The notes beneath the pieces are model-generated. The model searched no databases and had not been told where the DNA came from. It saw nothing but the letters and a program-made list of their open reading frames with translations. Made by a program: the position numbers and the translations under genes. Shown here piece by piece: positions 1 through 11,789 of a stretch of DNA of 64,000 nucleotides. Each line of letters begins with the position of its first letter. Position 1 is the stretch's first letter. The DNA comes from Paragorgia papillata (lineage: Eukaryota > Cnidaria > Anthozoa > Scleralcyonacea > Coralliidae): positions 3,348,001 to 3,412,000 of the forward strand of contig JAWNZC010000408.1 of assembly GCA_035771165.1 (NCBI GenBank). Direction: 5' to 3'.

Positions 1-106
1 TAGTTTTGAATTCATTTTTTCTCTCGACCTCTCTAAGTAATTTGTTTGGTTTCGCATTTTGCCGGATTCTTCTGGTTACCCAGAAGTGTTATCTCATTGC
101 GCCCAG

Positions 107-948
107 CAACCTCGTACCCAGGGTCTTATCTCCGCTTCCCCGCCCCCGCCCACCGCTGCGAAAAGACCCTTGGTCCAGGCTGGTCACGTGTCGTCTATCA
201 AAATTTTCGACTGTGGAGGGTCCCCTGCGTATCAATGCTTGACCTCGCTGGAATAGTCGAAGAAATGCATGTATACGTATCTTGTCTTGCTTTCTAGTAT
301 TAGATTTTGAAATGAATGGTTAAACCGGTGACACGATTTTAAAATTGAAACAAGTTGTTTTGACAGCTATTGTTTTTAGTTTGTAATAAATCGCTGTGTT
401 TATTTAAGTTTATAATGAAGAAAGTTTTTGATGTTCCCATTCGTTTAATAATCGTCAACCTGGGTGCTTAATGAAATGTTGATAATGAAATGGAAGACTG
501 TTTCAAACTCTCAATGTAAACAATAAAATACGTATGTGTTTCACCTGTACGTTGTTGAATACCACACGCGAAAGCTGCCGTTATATTTAAGTGTATACGT
601 CCAGTTAAAAGCCTCGCGATTCGAATGCTTAAAACGAATATTCTCCCATCAATAACACATGTCGCCAGCGTTACAAAGCCAGCAAAATATTGATCTTTGA
701 GACTTTGGCATTCTTATTAAATTATATCTCGTTTCGGATTGTTTCTCCAAGCCGTTGTGCACCTTTCGTGAGTCGTTGACATTTCATCTGGCCAGATGTT
801 TTGCGTTTTGTATAAACACTACTCCGGAAGTCGAGAAAGTTTTTTGTACCACCCTACCCACACTAAATTTATTTTGCACTGCCCATATTTTGGGCAGCAC
901 GATGGGCGGGGGCGGGGGAGCGAAGATAAGACCCTGGGTACGAGGTTG
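107..948. mobile_element. non-autonomous DNA transposon with long terminal inverted repeats
   Basis: The ends are inverted repeats of about 45 bp beginning CAACCTCGTACCCAGGG, each followed by a G/C-rich tract. The flanks TGCGCCCAG (98-106) and TGCGCTCAG (949-957) form a 9-bp target duplication with one mismatch. A 9-bp duplication with long inverted repeats suggests a Mutator-like element, but no transposase is visible inside. The class is inferred; the termini and duplication are seen directly. Confidence 0.7.
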
Positions 949-1053
949 TGCGCTCAGTCGCTCACCGCTTTGGTTTTAAAATTTCTTTAAAACACGATCA
1001 AGTCGGTTTTCTTTGTTTTTTGCGGGATTTATATCCCATAAATCCCTCATTAT

Positions 1054-1118
1054 AAATTCATAGGATTATATATATAAGCCCGCGGGGCTTATATATATAT
1101 ATATAATCCTATGAATTT
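1054..1118. repeat. short AT-rich palindrome
   Basis: A near-perfect inverted repeat centred on CCCGCGGGG, with arms of (TA)n followed by AATCCTATGAATT. It would extrude as a hairpin. No gene is associated with it. Confidence 0.7.
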
Positions 1119-1189
1119 AAAATTGCCCAATTCATAGGGTGCCTGCTGCAACTATCTCGTATGGTATCTCGTATGGTAACGCCGGTAGC

Positions 1190-4100
1190 GCCCACATACG
1201 GGAAGGAGAGAAAGGGTTTGCTTTTCGCTCCACGTAGTTTACGAGAGGAGGCAAACCAATGAAAATCATCAAAATCTGTTGGTTGAGTCAGCACTTTATT
1301 ACACTGAACGTTGAGCATAAAATGTGGGATTGATACTGCATCAATACGCATGCCCAATGCTGTAATGATAGATCTGGTACTAATTATTCATACTAATTAT
1401 TCAAACAAGCTTGTAGAAGTCTGTGTATGTGTTCAATGAACCTTTACGTACTTCTCAAGTTGTTTAATTTGGAGTCTTATTATTTCATAAAATCCCGTTA
1501 ACATTTGACATAACAATGTCCTTCGACACTCGGTAAATGCTATCTTTTAGAAAACCTTCTCGGGCCTTCGGCCCTCGGGATCTATCTGGCTTAAAGCCTC
1601 CGTTCTCGGTATTTATCCTATACTTAAATACTGAAACATACCCGGACTCCAAGTGTTTGACAGCTTCATCAAAACTGTTTGCACTATACTGGCGCATATG
1701 TTGCCAAATTTGTCGATAGAATGGATCATCTGAACTTCTAAAGTACTCTTCGTTGGCGAATCCTTTTACCGTCCCTATCGCAAAAGGTGTTGCAAGATTC
1801 TGGAGCTATTTTCGGAAAATGAAAAAAAATTATATAACGAAGGATAATGTAAATGCATGGAAATATTAATTGCGAGCTTGTGGTAATGAATGGGCATGTG
1901 CATCGAGGCCGAATACTCTCGAATGCATGTCAGGAATTAAAAAAAACTTTTATAAGTTTTTATAAATTTTGCCTGATTACCTTTGGATCTTTGATACCAG
2001 CTTTGCTTAAAGGTAGAATTTCTTCTTTCATTACAAGAAAAGCTGTAAGATTTGCCGTATAGCTAGTAAGCGTAATAAGCATACAAAAAGCAAATAATAC
2101 AGTCAGACATCGCGTTGCAACGCTCTTTGGACGCATATTGACTCCGGACGCCGGGACAATTACCAAGCTCCACGTGAACAGAGCGGATTCTGCTAGTGAA
2201 AATATGTGTCGCCCTTGCATATGTTGTCGTCGTTTTCGTAGACCATATGGACTATATTTCTCCATCAACCACATAGACAAAAGAACTGCATTGGTAAGGA
2301 TAAGAAGGCCGACCCACAATCTTGCGGTAAAAGGATACAAAACGCCAGTTAAATTACTTTGATTGCGATGATCAACTTTTACCAGAAGACCCATGCCTAC
2401 GTCAAGGATACGGCTTGTGAAGTCCACCACTGTTAAACGTCTTGGGTTGATGATGAAATCTGCAATTGCCATATCTGCTTCTCCACGAAGTATTTCTCCG
2501 ATCATTCCTGACCATTGACCTGTCGTATGATTAAGCTCACCATACTGTCCATCTTTGACCAAGTGTATATCCACAGAAAGTCCAATATTCTGTATCAACA
2601 TTTTTAAAATATCAATACAATATCCAAAACAGCAGTAGTCTTTACCATCTCTTCCGCGACACTTCAAGCTTTTTACGCACTGGTTTTCCTGTCTCACACG
2701 TATTTTTTGATCAAACATTATATAAGGTTTAGCTTCGTTTACTACAACTTTAACAATTCTCTTTTCATTAATAGGATTGATTGGGCAGCCTTTGTAGAAC
2801 ATAGTAAGTGAACCGTTCGAATGACGACCTATAACTGTCGAGTTAGTCTCAGCAAGGCTTTGACCTGCTCTTCTGTAGATAACGTTGTATTCTAAATTGG
2901 CCCGAAAACCATTTTTGTCAAATTGGAGTCGTCCCATGCGGCCATCTATTTTCGCATTTTCCATTGCCCTAAAATGTAATGAATATTGGCATCAACAATG
3001 CAAGGAAAATCTAGTTCAAATACCGGGCTGCATGAACCAGAAGCTTATTCGTTCAATTTAGTGATCATGAAATTGGCATGGAGAACTCATGCATGCATTC
3101 TAAGATATTATTATATGGCACGGATTATACTTTCACGCGCTGTGATTGGTTGCTGACGCGTGGCGAGATTTTTCCGTAACGCCCACGGGCATGAAAATTG
3201 TTAATGCCCTACGAATGGAAACAAACAAAAAATCCTAATAAGAAACTTTTATTGCCGAAAAACGGAAGAAAATAAATGAAATAAACGATCGACGATGAAC
3301 ATTATAAAAGTAAATTCTAGTATCCGGACGAGAACATGCAAAACAGCAGAAAATAACGCTAGTTCGGTGTTTTGACGAAGTTAAAGGAAGCGAAGACCAA
3401 GAAATACAATTTTTATATTGCCATATAATAAACTACTTAATAAAGTCGACCGTTCGGTCTTTACGGTAAAATATTAAACCTTGGTCTTGAACGTATTAAC
3501 CTCGCTATCGCTCGGTCAATACAGCAAGACTTCGGTTTTATTGTTTTACCGTAAAGATCTCACTCTCGGTTATTAAGTAGTTAGTAATTGGCATAGAGAC
3601 TATACGTAATATGAACATGTTTTTTAATCGGCTAAAACAAATCCTTGAATTTGATTGGCTATTGCTAAAGTTTATAATTGCTGATAGAAACCTTTGGCGA
3701 TAAACCAACGTAAAACCTTTTTTTAACCACATTGACCAATCACAAAATGTGTAGTATGTGACTATAGTAATAATCAGTAGAGCCAGCGCTGTTCTGTTAA
3801 GCAACATGCAACAACGGCGCAACAAGTTAATGGACTACGCAAATAACAGAAGAAATTACATATTTAGGCAAAGCAATAAGTTCTACAGAAAACTAAAATG
3901 GCTACAAAATGGTTAGAATGGAAATCACTAACGCTATAAGATTGTTAAATTGTTTATCATAAACTACAGCAAAACACATTTCAAAACCGTATTATACGCT
4001 TGCTGTCGATTGGCAAGTTTTTGTGATTTAGACACGGTGGAGGATGAACACTGACGAGTGTTGGATATAGCTTAATCTCAAACGAATCAAGATTTTAAGA

Positions 4101-7100
4101 GAAAATAGACCTCAAAATTTGCTAAATTTGACTGTAATCTTCCTCCGATTTCTACATACTGATAATATAGTGCTTTCTTTTGAATTTTCTTCATGAATTA
4201 TTAATGAGTTTGAGAATTTATCTTCACAATCTTTTTCAAAAATAATTAGAATCAACCAGTTTTCTTGTCAATTTAATTAAACTAGAAGTTACTACCGCAA
4301 GGGAAGTGCTGCCTCAAAAGCCATGGGAAGCCTAATTTTTATAAAATTTCAAAACTGATGAACCCTGGGATTGATTATATAAATTGTAACAGACATACTG
4401 TAGTAGTATGTACACATTTTTTCAATTATTTTAATTATATTTAAATACAGCAGACTTAAATTACAAATAACTATCACTTAATGTATCTGAATATAATTGG
4501 CAAGGCTTTTGACTGCATACACAGTATACTACATACAGTACATTATGACTACGTGTTGATGTTTGGTAAACAAATTTTATGATAAATCACTGTCACTATA
4601 AATCGTGCTTCTTACTGTGACAAAGCTGTCAGTGGAATCTGGAGTGTCTGATATGTTATGGCAAAGCAAGCGCCAAACAAATAGGCACTGACTAAATAAA
4701 TACCAGAAATGGTATGTAACAGATGTTTACAGTATTTGTTCCTCCATTGTTTATATTGTCTAACTTTTATTGGAGTTCTTGTTGAGAATGCAATACCTTC
4801 AAGGAGATCTTTGTGATGTATATTAAGTCATTGCACATGTCCACAACTCCACATATACTGTAATTGTCGTTTGGGAATACACCACTGCAACCACTGTATT
4901 TTATTTTCCTAAAGAACTTGTAATATTGTATTTACTGCATACCTGTCCACTGAATTTTCACAAAGTGAACAATTCCATTGTCCACTGAATTTTCACAAAG
5001 CTGAGGTAAATAATTTACGTCGATATCTGACAGAAATTAATTCACTGCGGTTCTCTAGTGACAAAGATACTTTTAATTCCCCGAAACTCATATTAAACTA
5101 GCATTTCCAGCCATAGTCTTTACGCAAACCCACAATTCGAACGTGCATTCACCTATCTTGAAACGTTGAAAAACGTTGTCAGATATCGACGTGGAATTCC
5201 CCATTTCAAGCATTCGTTATTCCGAAATCGATGGTTGCTCAATTTGGAGAACTTCTATAAGTTCTAGATCATTTGTCAGTTTACCCCACCCATTCGATAC
5301 GCCGCTTCAGTATATTCTTCGCAGTACCTTCCATACCTAACTTCAAGGTATAAATAAAAACACAGAAATGCTAAGGCTTGCCGATAAGCGAGATAATTTT
5401 GAATGAATATAGCCAGTATCTCTATCGCTGCCTTCCGGCTTCCGTAATAATTCTTTTAATTCTTCTCTTGAAATCTTCTTGTAGCCAGGGGTTTCCAGAA
5501 TAATATAAACGACCAAATTTGTTTAGATTCATTATCAACACAACGTGCAAACGTACATTCGCAAACGTTGAAACGTATCTTCAGGCTTATCAAAACATGA
5601 CAGTTACGCCCACACAACGGATACGTTTGGCGCTGGCATTGTGTTAATTTGGCGGTTAAAACATGCCCGCTTTTAACGGTAAACGGCTGGTTCTAAACGT
5701 AAAAAAACGCGAGAAAATGTTTGCGGTTTGCGCTTGAACGCAAATGGCTGTATCCACATACAGCTTTGGGAACGAATCCATTTTATAAAATAACATGTAT
5801 ACTACGCGAGCCCTGATTGGTCAATTGCCGTGTTTGGATCAGAGTATCCAAACACGGAAAATTCCCGCCAAAACGATTTTTTGAAAATGTCGGACAGTAT
5901 ATCATATTCACTGGTGATTATTTTATAAAAGAAATACCAGATGGTTTTTTCGGTGTTTGGAGACTCTTATCCAAACACTTGGGAAATTGCTCGACTTTCG
6001 AAAAGCTAAAAACACTCGCCTACGGCTCGTGTTTTGTTACGCTTTTCTCCAGTCTCGCAATTTCCCGCGTGTTTGGATCAGAGTATCCAAACACGGAAAA
6101 CCATTTGGTATTTCTTTAGTAGAAACCACTGTAGATTATTTCCTCAAATCCAAGTCAGATGTTGGTAGGAACAACAGTTGGTAAGTTGTTCAGCGACAGA
6201 AATCCCGCACGAGGAATGAGATCATTGTTAAAAGCAAAGTACATGTTGTCTCCTTGTACTAAGACATTGTCGATGGTTGTCGAGTTCCACTCGATAACTG
6301 GAATAGTTTGTGCTGTTAACAGCGCCGATAAACTCATGAAAGAGCACTGCTTTCCTCGAGACTGGCCACTGAAACCTTCATGGCCTTGATGAATACTTCC
6401 ACGAGAAAGTAAAGACATGATGTATTTGTTCTTACCGTGAATTTTCTGTCGAGGAAGAACTTCCGAGAAGCTCTGAAGCTGAACGAAGGCAACGTTTGTA
6501 GCGGAACATGCGCACTAAGTCACATCAGCTCAAATATGGATGACGTAATGCCGACAGACAAATAAAAATTTAACAAATCGAGATTCTGGGCATATTTTGC
6601 TCCGGGAACGAGATTGGATTCTGGTCGGCTATACATAGCTCTGCCTCCTCCACAGGCCCTATTGCATCATGGACAGGTCACGCTGTTGAGAGGGCCTGCC
6701 AGATCCTGTAAACAAAATGGTGACTGATCCCATTATGCACAGCGAGACTAGGCCCTAGAGGCGATAGTTTTGAGAGGGCCTGCAAGTTTCCGGTCGCTGT
6801 TCGACAAACGTACGTCCAAGTTCTTTAAACACTGTGACCCACCAGGAAATTCGGTCTAAACTTTCTTACAGATCATGACAATGAAGAAACCAATATGTTT
6901 TAGAATTACCGACCTTCTGCCAATAATATTTTTAGCGACAAAAAGGAATTGAAGGGGAAAATATCTGCCGAACAAAAGCAAATTCGACGGTCAGGAAAGT
7001 AACAGGTTTTTCGTATTGTTTTTTTTGTTTATTTAGCTATCGAAGACTGTCAACTGACCAAGAGTTAATGAGATTTAATTTTGTTAAATTGTATGCTATA

Positions 7101-9777
7101 ATGTAGCGTTATTCAAGTTTCAGTTGTTGTGGAAACCGAAAAAGTATAAACCAAAGAGTCTCTGGGTAGACTAAAGTGTATTTTCGTTGATTATTCCGGC
7201 CGAAAGTTGACAAAGTTCAATTAACCGTAATTGCTTTTTTCAACAATTCCTTCATTTTAAAGCTAGGATTCGTATGTCATAAGTCTTCAATGGCCTTCAA
7301 AATCTTCGGATATAGCTATGGCTATTAACAATGGTAGTTAATTATGCAAATTTATTCCATGCCAAGTTTTGCCAAATTTTTTACAGGATCTTGCAGGCCC
7401 TAAATTCGGCGTGTGTGACCTGTCCATGATGCAATAGGGCTTGTGGAGGAGGCAGTACATAGCTCGGAAAAAGGACTGGGCACGAGGCAACGTCAAGAAT
7501 AGTGTGCTGCCTCCCTTCGTTCGGCAGCAATAAGAAAGAAGCCAGAGTAAAGTACTAAAAGAGAATTCCGGGTTGAGAAGGTTAAAAACATGTTTGCAAC
7601 GTCTCAGTATAATTAAGCCAAACTACTACTCATATTTTAATGTAACTTACCGGTACATATTCTCGCTGAAATTACTCCGCAGACAACCATGGCAACCATT
7701 GTTGGACAAACGATGAAAATTATTCTCACTTAAGCTTGTGCTATTTAATGCTTTTCCGAATAACTCTAGTGAGTCTTCCAAGAAATGTTTGAAGGTTGGG
7801 GGTGTATCATCGTAATTTGACAGAGTTACTTCAAGGACTGCACTTGGCAGCACTGCATGCATATTTCTTTCCGTTGGTTGTATTTCCCGCTTTGTCCCAA
7901 TAATGGACTTACTAACCACATTTGTAAAACCGTGTAATTTAGCTTTCCTTAAAAACAGTACAGCAAGATCATGTTCCGAAAGAAAAACCACAGCGCTAAC
8001 TTGGATGTTGTTCAATATATTAAGTAGCTCAAAATGATCCTGATCGAACTTTATCGTGAAATTAACGAGAAGTCGTAACTGCAGATTTCCTGTATTTTTC
8101 AACATGGTCATAAGCTCTGATGTCATTTTGAGGTTCACATCATTATTGTCTGAGAGGATTGCCACGCTCTTCCATTTGTAGAACTGTAAAAGCTGACTAA
8201 TGACTGGGAGTTGTGAAGAATGATGTGGCTCAAAATGAAGGATGGTGTTTTTCTCCTAATAAACAAGAAAGTTAAATATTAGAATGGTATATGTATATTG
8301 GTATTACAATAAATTTTTTATTAAATTGAAAAACTAACAAGACGCCTGCTCATGCGTTCACTTGGGTTAATGAGTTTTGCAATTGGCGTATAGCCTGCGC
8401 ACATGTAGAAATTAACCTGAGAAACAGCGTGAGTAGTTATGTTGAAACGCTCTGAGACAGACTGCACAGTTGGAAATTACGACAGCACCTGCACATAGTA
8501 CACACTCTAGGAAGACTATCATAATTTTTGATAAATCGAACAGGGTCTTAAATGAGTACACCTTTCCAGGAAGCGTTTGCTGATGTAAAAAAGCCCGTTT
8601 TAACTGCCGAATAATTAAACAGATCTCAATGGCCCATTGGCCCTCAATACTTTCTGCAGTAGACAAAACATGTGGTGTTGGGTTCGGCAGATTCGAACCA
8701 GCGATCATTCCATATATAACTCAGTAAAATCGTATGAACAAAAAATATTTAATCATATTTTTAAAACACACATTTCCAAATGTAATATGACACTTACATG
8801 CATGATAATATCCAGACATGCTAATTTTGATTGGTTTAGGGATTATTTGCCAAACACCAATCAAATTCAAAACAGAATTCAAAACAGGAAGTTGTCAACG
8901 AATCTTATCAAATGAATTGTTCAACTTGAGGAATATACTGCAACAATATTTTAGGAACGCTTCTATTGCCACGACAGTAAAGAACCATGCACTAAAAGCT
9001 CTTTTTTGGATTTATTAAATTTATTCATTATATAAAACTACATTAAATGCGTTGATTTTGCGCGACTGTGTTGTTCTTCGTTGTGCAATTAATTAATCTC
9101 GTGGTGTACGCTATAAATTTCAATTGTCACGCAATCTCTTATCTTTTCAGAGCAATATAAGCTCCGATCCAATAATTAGACAATCGAAAAGAATAGATAT
9201 TTTTGGCGAAGCTACCACTTTTCGTCATATTTCCAAATGTTGTTCTGAGTTCATAGCACTTCATACTAACATCCTAAGTATTACAACACTTTAATAATAT
9301 ATAAAAAAACAACACTGTTTAGGCCAATAGCAGTTATCAGGCAATTGTGTTTAAACTCATGCATAAATAGATATCAAAGTTTTAAACTAGTACAGCTACT
9401 ATTACCTTAGCTAAAAGGCTCGGACGTCCATCATAAAATCTCTTCACTACTGGAATCCTTAGATGGCCGGCAAAAATGTCAATGATATTGATATTGAAAC
9501 TGGTGCGAAGATTCTGACAAATAATAAACAAGGAAACGCCATGTTTTTCGATAAAATTCTGAAGTGCAATAGTAGTATTGTAGAAAGTCAACGAGTCTTT
9601 CTTCAGCTTGATGAATTTCAAATTGAACCCATAATCTTGTTTATAGGACGTTTGTCTGTTGCTGCACCAGTTAAGAACAATGATATTATGTTTTAACTCC
9701 GTTGGTAATCCACTGCAACTTTTTTGGAAATAAAGCAATATAATTTGGAGAATTAAAATTAAAAAACCAGAAGCCAT
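1190..9777 (-). CDS. NMDA-type ionotropic glutamate receptor subunit, 3' end incomplete
   Basis: This is a ligand-gated cation channel subunit of the plasma membrane. Exons are 9777-9406 (ATG and hydrophobic signal peptide MASGFLILILQIILLYF), 8255-7651, 2968-1981, 1799-1642 and probably 1373 to about 1190. All junctions are GT-AG and phase-consistent through residue 707. Residues about 20-330 are the amino-terminal domain (note WKSVAILSDN). S1 has the NMDA-type cysteine cluster YCCFGYCIDIL. M1 lies near 538-559, the pore loop near 590-605, and M3 carries SYTANLTAF. S2 begins IGTVKGFANEEYF. The best family match is GluN1. Pocket and pore residues are unusual: by my alignment GluN1 P516, T518 and S688 correspond to D496, I498 and A670, while the carboxylate-binding Arg is kept (R503). 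The channel N site is V597. M4 is not found downstream, so the gene either runs off the window or is truncated. The fifth exon is the least certain. Confidence 0.88.
3010..5816. other. receptor intron 3, mostly without recognisable features
   Basis: This is the proximal part of the large intron between the amino-terminal-domain exon and the S1-M3 exon. It is AT-rich with scattered short ORFs that show no family resemblance. The one structured item is the foldback at 3421-3590. Nothing else in 3.6-5.8 kb looks coding or like a defined element. Confidence 0.5.
3421..3590. repeat. foldback repeat of the ACCTCG/CGGTC family
   Basis: Inverted arms of the type AACTACTTAATAAAG and TTACGGTAAAA flank a centre rich in CGGTCT and CCTCG motifs. 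Similar foldbacks lie at 19079-19180, 37090-37262 and 63722-63848, so this is a dispersed MITE-like family. No target duplication could be fixed. Confidence 0.55.
5829..6119. repeat. foldback repeat built on a CCGTGTTTGGAT palindrome
   Basis: The palindrome CCGTGTTTGGATC plus its inverted partner appears at about 5829-5860 and again at about 6069-6100. The intervening arms, containing CCAGATGGTTTTT and TTTCCCG, are also inversely repeated around a centre CGCCTACGGCTCG. It lies in the receptor intron beside a peptidase-like fragment. Confidence 0.55.
6155..6418 (-). pseudogene. fragment of a cysteine-peptidase-like (C76/OTU-type) mobile-element ORF
   Basis: An 87-residue stretch carries GSIHQGHEGF, then SRGKQCSFMSLSALL, then WNSTTIDNVLVQGDNMY. 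This pattern recalls the herpes-tegument-like peptidase segment (peptidase C76-like) seen in large ORFs of cnidarian and fish mobile elements. The Cys in GKQCS is in the expected catalytic position. Only this part is present, inside a receptor intron and next to foldback repeats, so it is almost certainly a dead fragment. The family assignment rests on pattern recognition alone and could be wrong. Confidence 0.45.
6641..7455. mobile_element. Mutator-like non-autonomous element (815 bp)
   Basis: Terminal inverted repeats of about 40 bp begin CTGCCTCCTCCACAGGCCC and continue through ATCATGGACAGGTCAC. The element is flanked by a perfect 9-bp duplication TACATAGCT (6632-6640 and 7456-7464). Long inverted repeats with a 9-bp duplication are the signature of MULEs. 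No transposase ORF is present. It lies in the receptor intron. Confidence 0.85.
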
Positions 9778-10756
9778 GTAAAATTTGTTAAGGTATAATC
9801 ATTTCAATATTAATTTGTGATATCCTTTCAACTTCTGCTGACTTTAGTAATTCACGGACCAAATCGGCATTAACTTATATAGTTATATATAATAAACCGA
9901 ATACTGAACTCTTCACACGTAGCAAGTTCTTGATGTAGACGCCTATACACTAGAAAAGTAAATTAAATGTCCGTTAATTATTTACCACGCACCTTTTTCA
10001 TGCAAATTGAAAAAAACACACCCAGTTTTTACTCTTTTGTCTATATTTAGTAAAATGAAAAGCGACATATAGGGCTTTTACGCTTTATGTTATATGCAAT
10101 GGCCTGGATAACGCCAGGCAATTTTGTTCGTCACCGAGAAAACAACACTAAAAGTGAGTTAATCGCTAAGCAACGTTACAATTTAAATAAAGATATGTGT
10201 TTGAGTATCTTAACATGCAGTTGCTATGTTATGAGATAATACTACAAAGTATAGTCTCACAGCACTGACTAATTTTAGTTGTACCAAGCAAAGTTTAAAC
10301 GCCGTGATATTAAGTAATTACTAACTAAAAATCTACAATTATTTCTATTTTTGAATTTATAGCCATGTTCCCTACCTGAACTCATGCCCCGAAAAGGTTG
10401 TGTACCGGATAAAATTTTACTGGGCGTGCATGCGTGTGATGTATCCGACAGACTTAAATACAAATCTTAGTCTAGTTTTGCAATGGTCAAACGCGAATAT
10501 ACTGAGAATACATGATAATATAGAAATTTGGATACAAATTAGGAGGTATATGTTTTTTTAGAAATGTGGGGACGTACCTAAAAATCATCTGTTGCTTTTC
10601 ACCTTTTAAATAGCGTGCAGCTTCTGACGATGGACTAGCCGTATGAATGTCACCAATGCAGGTGGCAGGTTGTTTTGTTTATGCGAGCAAATGGTACAGC
10701 ATGACTCATACAAATATTCAGATTAGGGACTTGCTGCATGCACTAGGCTTAGCGTC

Positions 10757-10760
<4 letters not shown>

Positions 10761-10846
<86 letters not shown>
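10761..10846. repeat. (TA)n microsatellite
   Basis: About 85 bp of uninterrupted TA dinucleotide. A translated frame across it is pure Ile-Tyr and not a gene. The surrounding 9.8-10.76 kb, upstream of the receptor start codon, holds nothing recognisable; the receptor promoter should lie there. Confidence 0.95.
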
Positions 10847-10848
<2 letters not shown>

Positions 10849-10891
10849 AAATCGTTATCTTCAATGTTATTTGTAGTAAAATCCTAATTAA

Positions 10892-11312
10892 AGGGTATTG
10901 GCAATAAAAATTAAGTTTGTCTAATTTGAAAGAACTCGTATAATTGTAATGGAAGTACTTTCACAACTTTTTCGTATCTTTCTTCGTTTTCAAGATATTT
11001 CAATTTGTTTAATATGTAAATGAGATGGGCTCTGACGTCATGAGCAGGGTACAGTGTTTTTACACAAAAAGGCGTTTGTATGTGCAAAGTTTCAACTGAT
11101 TTCGTTGAACATATTTAGAGATATAACTGATTTTTCTACGTGTGAAAATACTGTACCCTGCTCATGACGTCAGAGACCATTCACTTACATATTAAACAAA
11201 TTGGAATATCTTGAAAACGAAGAAAAATACGAAAAAATTGTAAAGGATCTTCTATTACAATTTTATGAGTTCTTTCAAATTAGACAAACTTAATTTTTGT
11301 TGCCAATGTCCT
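10892..11312. mobile_element. palindromic MITE with TTAA target site, copy 1
   Basis: The two halves are near-perfect inverted repeats of about 200 bp. Ends read AGGGTATTGGCAA and its complement, flanked by TTAA at 10888-10891 and 11313-11316. A TTAA duplication is typical of piggyBac-type transposition. Its subterminal sequence AATTAAGTTTGTCTAATTTG is shared with the neighbouring element. Confidence 0.8.
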
Positions 11313-11316
11313 TTAA

Positions 11317-11789
11317 AGTGTTTATGAAACGAAAATTAAGTTTGTCTTATTTGAAAGTACTTTTGAAATGACAAAGTAACATCTTTTGCTGTTGTTTGTT
11401 TCCTTGCTTCATTTATGAGATATTTCAGTTTGTTTTATATGTGAAACTAACCAGTGACATCACAACGTGCATAATGACTTACTGGGAAAGGTTATATATC
11501 TTTGCTATTACTAAACGGAATCAGTTGAAAATGTATATTTATGTTGTTGTAAGGGAAAAACGCACACATAATTGCTTTGAAGTGATTCCGTTTGATAACA
11601 GAAAAGATATATAACCTTTCCCAGTAAGTCATTATGCACCTTGTGATGTCACTGGTTAGTTTCACATATAAAACAAACTGAAATATCTCATAAACGAAGC
11701 AAGGAAACGAAAAACAGCAAAAGATGTTACTTTGTCATTTCAAAAGTACTTTCAAATAAGACAAACTTAATTTTCGTTTCATAAACACT
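11317..11789. mobile_element. palindromic MITE with TTAA target site, copy 2
   Basis: Inverted arms of about 190 bp with ends AGTGTTTATGAAACG and its complement, flanked by TTAA at 11313-11316 and 11790-11793. The left TTAA is the same four bases that close the preceding element. The subterminal AAGTTTGTCTTATTTGAAAG matches that of the neighbour. Confidence 0.8.

Noticed and set aside
10647..10907. 86-residue frame with an Ile-Tyr run
   Set aside because: It is the (TA)n microsatellite translated; there is no other protein-like content.
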